Assembly (NCBI GenBank): GCA_045636325.1
Contig: JAZTXH010000008.1
Location: 1-64,000 of the forward strand
Source: CAKSHP01 sp045636325
GTDB lineage: Bacteria; Bacillota; Clostridia; UBA1381; UMGS1253
Reading direction: 5' to 3'
Length of the DNA stretch: 64,000 bases
Shown: positions 62,017-64,000 of the stretch, piece by piece
Position numbering within the stretch: position 1 is the first letter of the stretch
How the letters are laid out: every line of letters begins with the position of its first letter
The notes under the pieces: model-generated
The model's input: only the letters and a program-made list of their open reading frames with translations
Database searches by the model: none
Told to the model about the DNA's origin: nothing
Program-made: the position numbers and the translations under genes

Positions 62017-62714
62017 TGGGTAAGGACGTTATTGTTGCATGTGATTTTGGTAGTAAAAAGGAAGCGCTTGATTTTCTTGATAAGTTTACAGATGTTAAAC
62101 CTTTTGTAAAAATAGGTATGGAGTTGTATTATGGTGCGGGTCCTGAAATTGTGCGTGAAATTAAAAAAAGAGGACATAAGATATTTCTTGATTTAAAATT
62201 GCATGATATTCCAAATACAGTTAAAAAATCTATGACAGTACTTCGTGACCTTGATGTTGATATGACAAATCTTCATGCGGCAGGCACTGTAAAAATGATG
62301 GAAGCTGCTATTGAAGGGCTTACAAAGCCAGATGGTACAAGACCGATTTTGATTGCGGTTACTCAGCTTACAAGTACAAGTGAAGAAAAAATGCGCGAGG
62401 ATTTGCTTATTAATGAGCCTATCGATAAGGTTGTTATGCACTATGCAAATAATGCAAAGATAGCAGGTCTTGATGGTGTTGTATGTTCACCTCTTGAGGC
62501 GGGAAAGGTTAAAGAAGTGTGCGGAAAAGATTTTGTGACTGTAACACCAGGCGTACGTTTTGCAGATGGTGAAGTAGGTGATCAGGTAAGAGTAACAACC
62601 CCTGAAAAAGCAAAGGAAATCGGCTCTGACTACATTGTTGTGGGAAGACCTGTTACTCAGGCTAATGACCCTGTTGCAGCATATAAAAGATGCGTAGCAG
62701 AATTTGTTGATTAA
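62016..62714 (+). CDS. pyrF: Orotidine 5'-phosphate decarboxylase
   Basis: A 232-residue type I PyrF that makes UMP. The catalytic Asp/Lys tetrad is visible as LDLKLHDIPNT near 60-70, with FVKIGMELYY and VTPGVRFADGEVGDQ, and the phosphate loop DYIVVGRPVT. The length is typical. It overlaps pyrD by one base in TAATG, so translation is coupled. Confidence 0.96.
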   Translation: MGKDVIVACDFGSKKEALDFLDKFTDVKPFVKIGMELYYGAGPEIVREIKKRGHKIFLDLKLHDIPNTVKKSMTVLRDLDVDMTNLHAAGTVKMMEAAIEGLTKPDGTRPILIAVTQLTSTSEEKMREDLLINEPIDKVVMHYANNAKIAGLDGVVCSPLEAGKVKEVCGKDFVTVTPGVRFADGEVGDQVRVTTPEKAKEIGSDYIVVGRPVTQANDPVAAYKRCVAEFVD

Positions 62715-62747
62715 TAATTTATGATTTTTGAAAGGAATGTGTTAAAA

Positions 62748-63380
62748 ATGGAAAAACTTATAGCAAAAGATTTATTGTCAATAGGAGCGGTTTTTCTTCG
62801 TCCTCAAGATCCGTTCACATGGGCAAGTGGTATAAAGAGTCCTGTTTATTGCGATAACAGACTTACTCTTACAGCTCCAAAAGTAAGAGATGACGTTGAA
62901 AATGGATTGGCTGAAACAATCAAAAAAGAATATCCTGAAGTTGAGGTGTTAATGGGTACTTCTACTGCAGGTATCGCTCATGCGGCAATTACTGCTCATA
63001 TTATGGGGCTTCCTATGGGCTATGTTCGTTCAGGTGCAAAAGACCACGGCAGACAGAATCAGATTGAAGGTAAGCTTGAAAAAGGTCAGAAAGTAGTAGT
63101 AGTTGAAGATCTTATTTCTACAGGCGGCAGTGTTATTGAGGTTGTTAACGTTCTTCGTGAGGCAGGCGCTGAAGTTTTAGGCGTAGTAAGCATATTTACA
63201 TATGGTATGCAGAAAGGTTTAGACCGTCTTGCAGAAGCAAATGTAAAAAACATCAGCCTTACAAATTTTGATGTGATTGCAACTGTTGCAGCAGAAGAAG
63301 GATACATCAAAGAAGAAGATAAAGAAAAATTAATAAAATTCAGAAATAATCCTTCAGATGAGAGCTGGATTAACGGTTAA
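62748..63380 (+). CDS. pyrE: Orotate phosphoribosyltransferase
   Basis: A 210-residue OPRTase. The PRPP loop is VVVVEDLISTGGS near 118-130. FTWASGIKSPVYCDNR near the N-terminus and VRSGAKDHGRQNQIEG are characteristic. GAAAGGA precedes the ATG at 62748; the longer reading from 62721 adds nine residues before that site. It lies 33 bases after pyrF. Confidence 0.96.
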   Translation: MEKLIAKDLLSIGAVFLRPQDPFTWASGIKSPVYCDNRLTLTAPKVRDDVENGLAETIKKEYPEVEVLMGTSTAGIAHAAITAHIMGLPMGYVRSGAKDHGRQNQIEGKLEKGQKVVVVEDLISTGGSVIEVVNVLREAGAEVLGVVSIFTYGMQKGLDRLAEANVKNISLTNFDVIATVAAEEGYIKEEDKEKLIKFRNNPSDESWING

Positions 63381-63418
63381 TTGTATATTTTCTTATTAAA
63401 CAGGAGAAAGGTGAGGTT

Positions 63419-64000
63419 ATGAGAAGTTTAATTGATATTATGGATTTGTCTGTTGAAGAAATAAACTCTCTTATAGACACAGCGAATGATATAATAAAAA
63501 ATCCTGAAAAATACAGAGAAAAATGTAAATATAAAAAACTTGCCACTTTGTTTTTTGAACCTTCTACCCGAACCAGATTAAGCTTTGAAGCTGCTATGCT
63601 TGAGCTTGGCGGAAGTGTGCTTGGATTTTCGGAAGCGTCAAGCTCATCTTCGTCAAAGGGTGAAAGTGTTGCGGATACGGCTAAGGTTGTAAGTTGTTAT
63701 GCAGATATTATAGCAATGCGCCATCCTAAAGAAGGTGCGCCACTTGTTGCGGCTATGGCAGGAAGTATACCGGTTATAAATGCAGGTGACGGCGGTCATA
63801 ATCATCCGACACAAACTCTTACAGACCTTCTTACAATTAAAAGAGAGTGTAAAAGACTTGATAACCTTACTGTAGGATTTTGCGGAGACTTAAAATTTGG
63901 CAGAACAGTTCATTCACTTATTCATGCGCTTTCAAGATATGAAAATATAAATATTGTTTTGATTTCACCTGATGAACTTCGTGTGCCGGATTATATTAAG
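63419..64000 (+). CDS. pyrB: Aspartate carbamoyltransferase catalytic chain, partial at right edge
   Basis: The first 194 codons are present. EPSTRTRLSFE near 48-58 binds carbamoyl phosphate, SSSSSSKGESVADT is the 80s loop, NAGDGGHNHPTQTLTDL the aspartate-side motif, and FCGDLKFGRTVHSLIHALSR identifies ATCase rather than ornithine carbamoyltransferase. GGAGAAAGGTG precedes the ATG. A normal chain has about 305 residues, so about a third lies outside the window; pyrI may follow. Confidence 0.95.
   Translation, partial: MRSLIDIMDLSVEEINSLIDTANDIIKNPEKYREKCKYKKLATLFFEPSTRTRLSFEAAMLELGGSVLGFSEASSSSSSKGESVADTAKVVSCYADIIAMRHPKEGAPLVAAMAGSIPVINAGDGGHNHPTQTLTDLLTIKRECKRLDNLTVGFCGDLKFGRTVHSLIHALSRYENINIVLISPDELRVPDYIK

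Overview
The window reads as a chromosomal segment of an anaerobic, AT-rich, low-GC Gram-positive bacterium, most likely a member of the Clostridia (Bacillota). Supporting signs are a single-chain pyruvate:ferredoxin oxidoreductase, a dihydroorotate dehydrogenase of the PyrD/PyrK type, an FtsEX/M23 hydrolase/CtpA cluster, DnaD- and DnaI-like replication proteins, strong AGGAGG ribosome binding sites, and intrinsic terminators at most gene ends. Nearly all genes are housekeeping. I see no prophage, complete insertion sequence, CRISPR array or defence island. The species cannot be named from this sequence alone.

Layout. 0-5 kb (minus strand): a TtcA-like PP-loop protein, then a response regulator, histidine kinase and HtrA protease in transcription order. 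5-11.7 kb (plus): proB-proA, murI, a DUF1934 protein, argS and a secreted S41 protease. 11.8-18.6 kb: uvrB, a degenerate nucleotidyltransferase-like protein, uvrA, a cobalamin adenosyltransferase and a DUF624 membrane protein. 18.7-22.3 kb: pyruvate:ferredoxin oxidoreductase behind a consensus promoter. 22.4-27.9 kb (minus): a PucR-type regulator, then ftsE, ftsX, a coiled-coil M23 peptidase and ctpA, a cell-wall hydrolysis unit. 28.3-33.8 kb: a phosphoribosyltransferase-like protein, a stalk/NPCBM-like secreted protein, nadK-argR-DUF5662, and a DnaD/DnaI-like pair.

33.8-35.2 kb is the RNA-rich part. It holds a tiny Cys-rich membrane peptide gene with an in-frame UGA followed by a hairpin, tRNA-Asp and tRNA-Thr, a stub reading frame and an HPr-like protein without the phospho-histidine. 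35.2-42.4 kb: mtaB, a short-chain dehydrogenase, a glycine riboswitch controlling a sodium:amino-acid symporter, a LexA-like regulator, tRNA-Gln, a decayed rhaA and an intact rhaB. 42.4-48 kb (minus): an Elp3-like radical SAM protein, smc and ftsY. 48-53.6 kb: a methyltransferase, tyrS, thyA-folA, a HAD phosphatase, rnhA and a lipoprotein. 53.6-59 kb: an OFA-type transporter, a Na/Pi cotransporter with PhoU-like tail, and a lysine riboswitch controlling an NhaC-family transporter. 59-64 kb: the pyrimidine operon pyrC-K-D-F-E-B, running off the right edge.

No large undescribed system is evident. The observations most worth a second look are the UGA-interrupted Cys-rich peptide gene with a SECIS-like hairpin (34046-34184), the NhaC-family carrier with a signal-peptide-like leader and a Cys/His cluster, the degenerate nucleotidyltransferase between uvrB and uvrA, an FtsE with altered ATPase motifs, a perfect 38-bp inverted repeat at 37.3 kb, and the rhaA relic beside intact rhaB.
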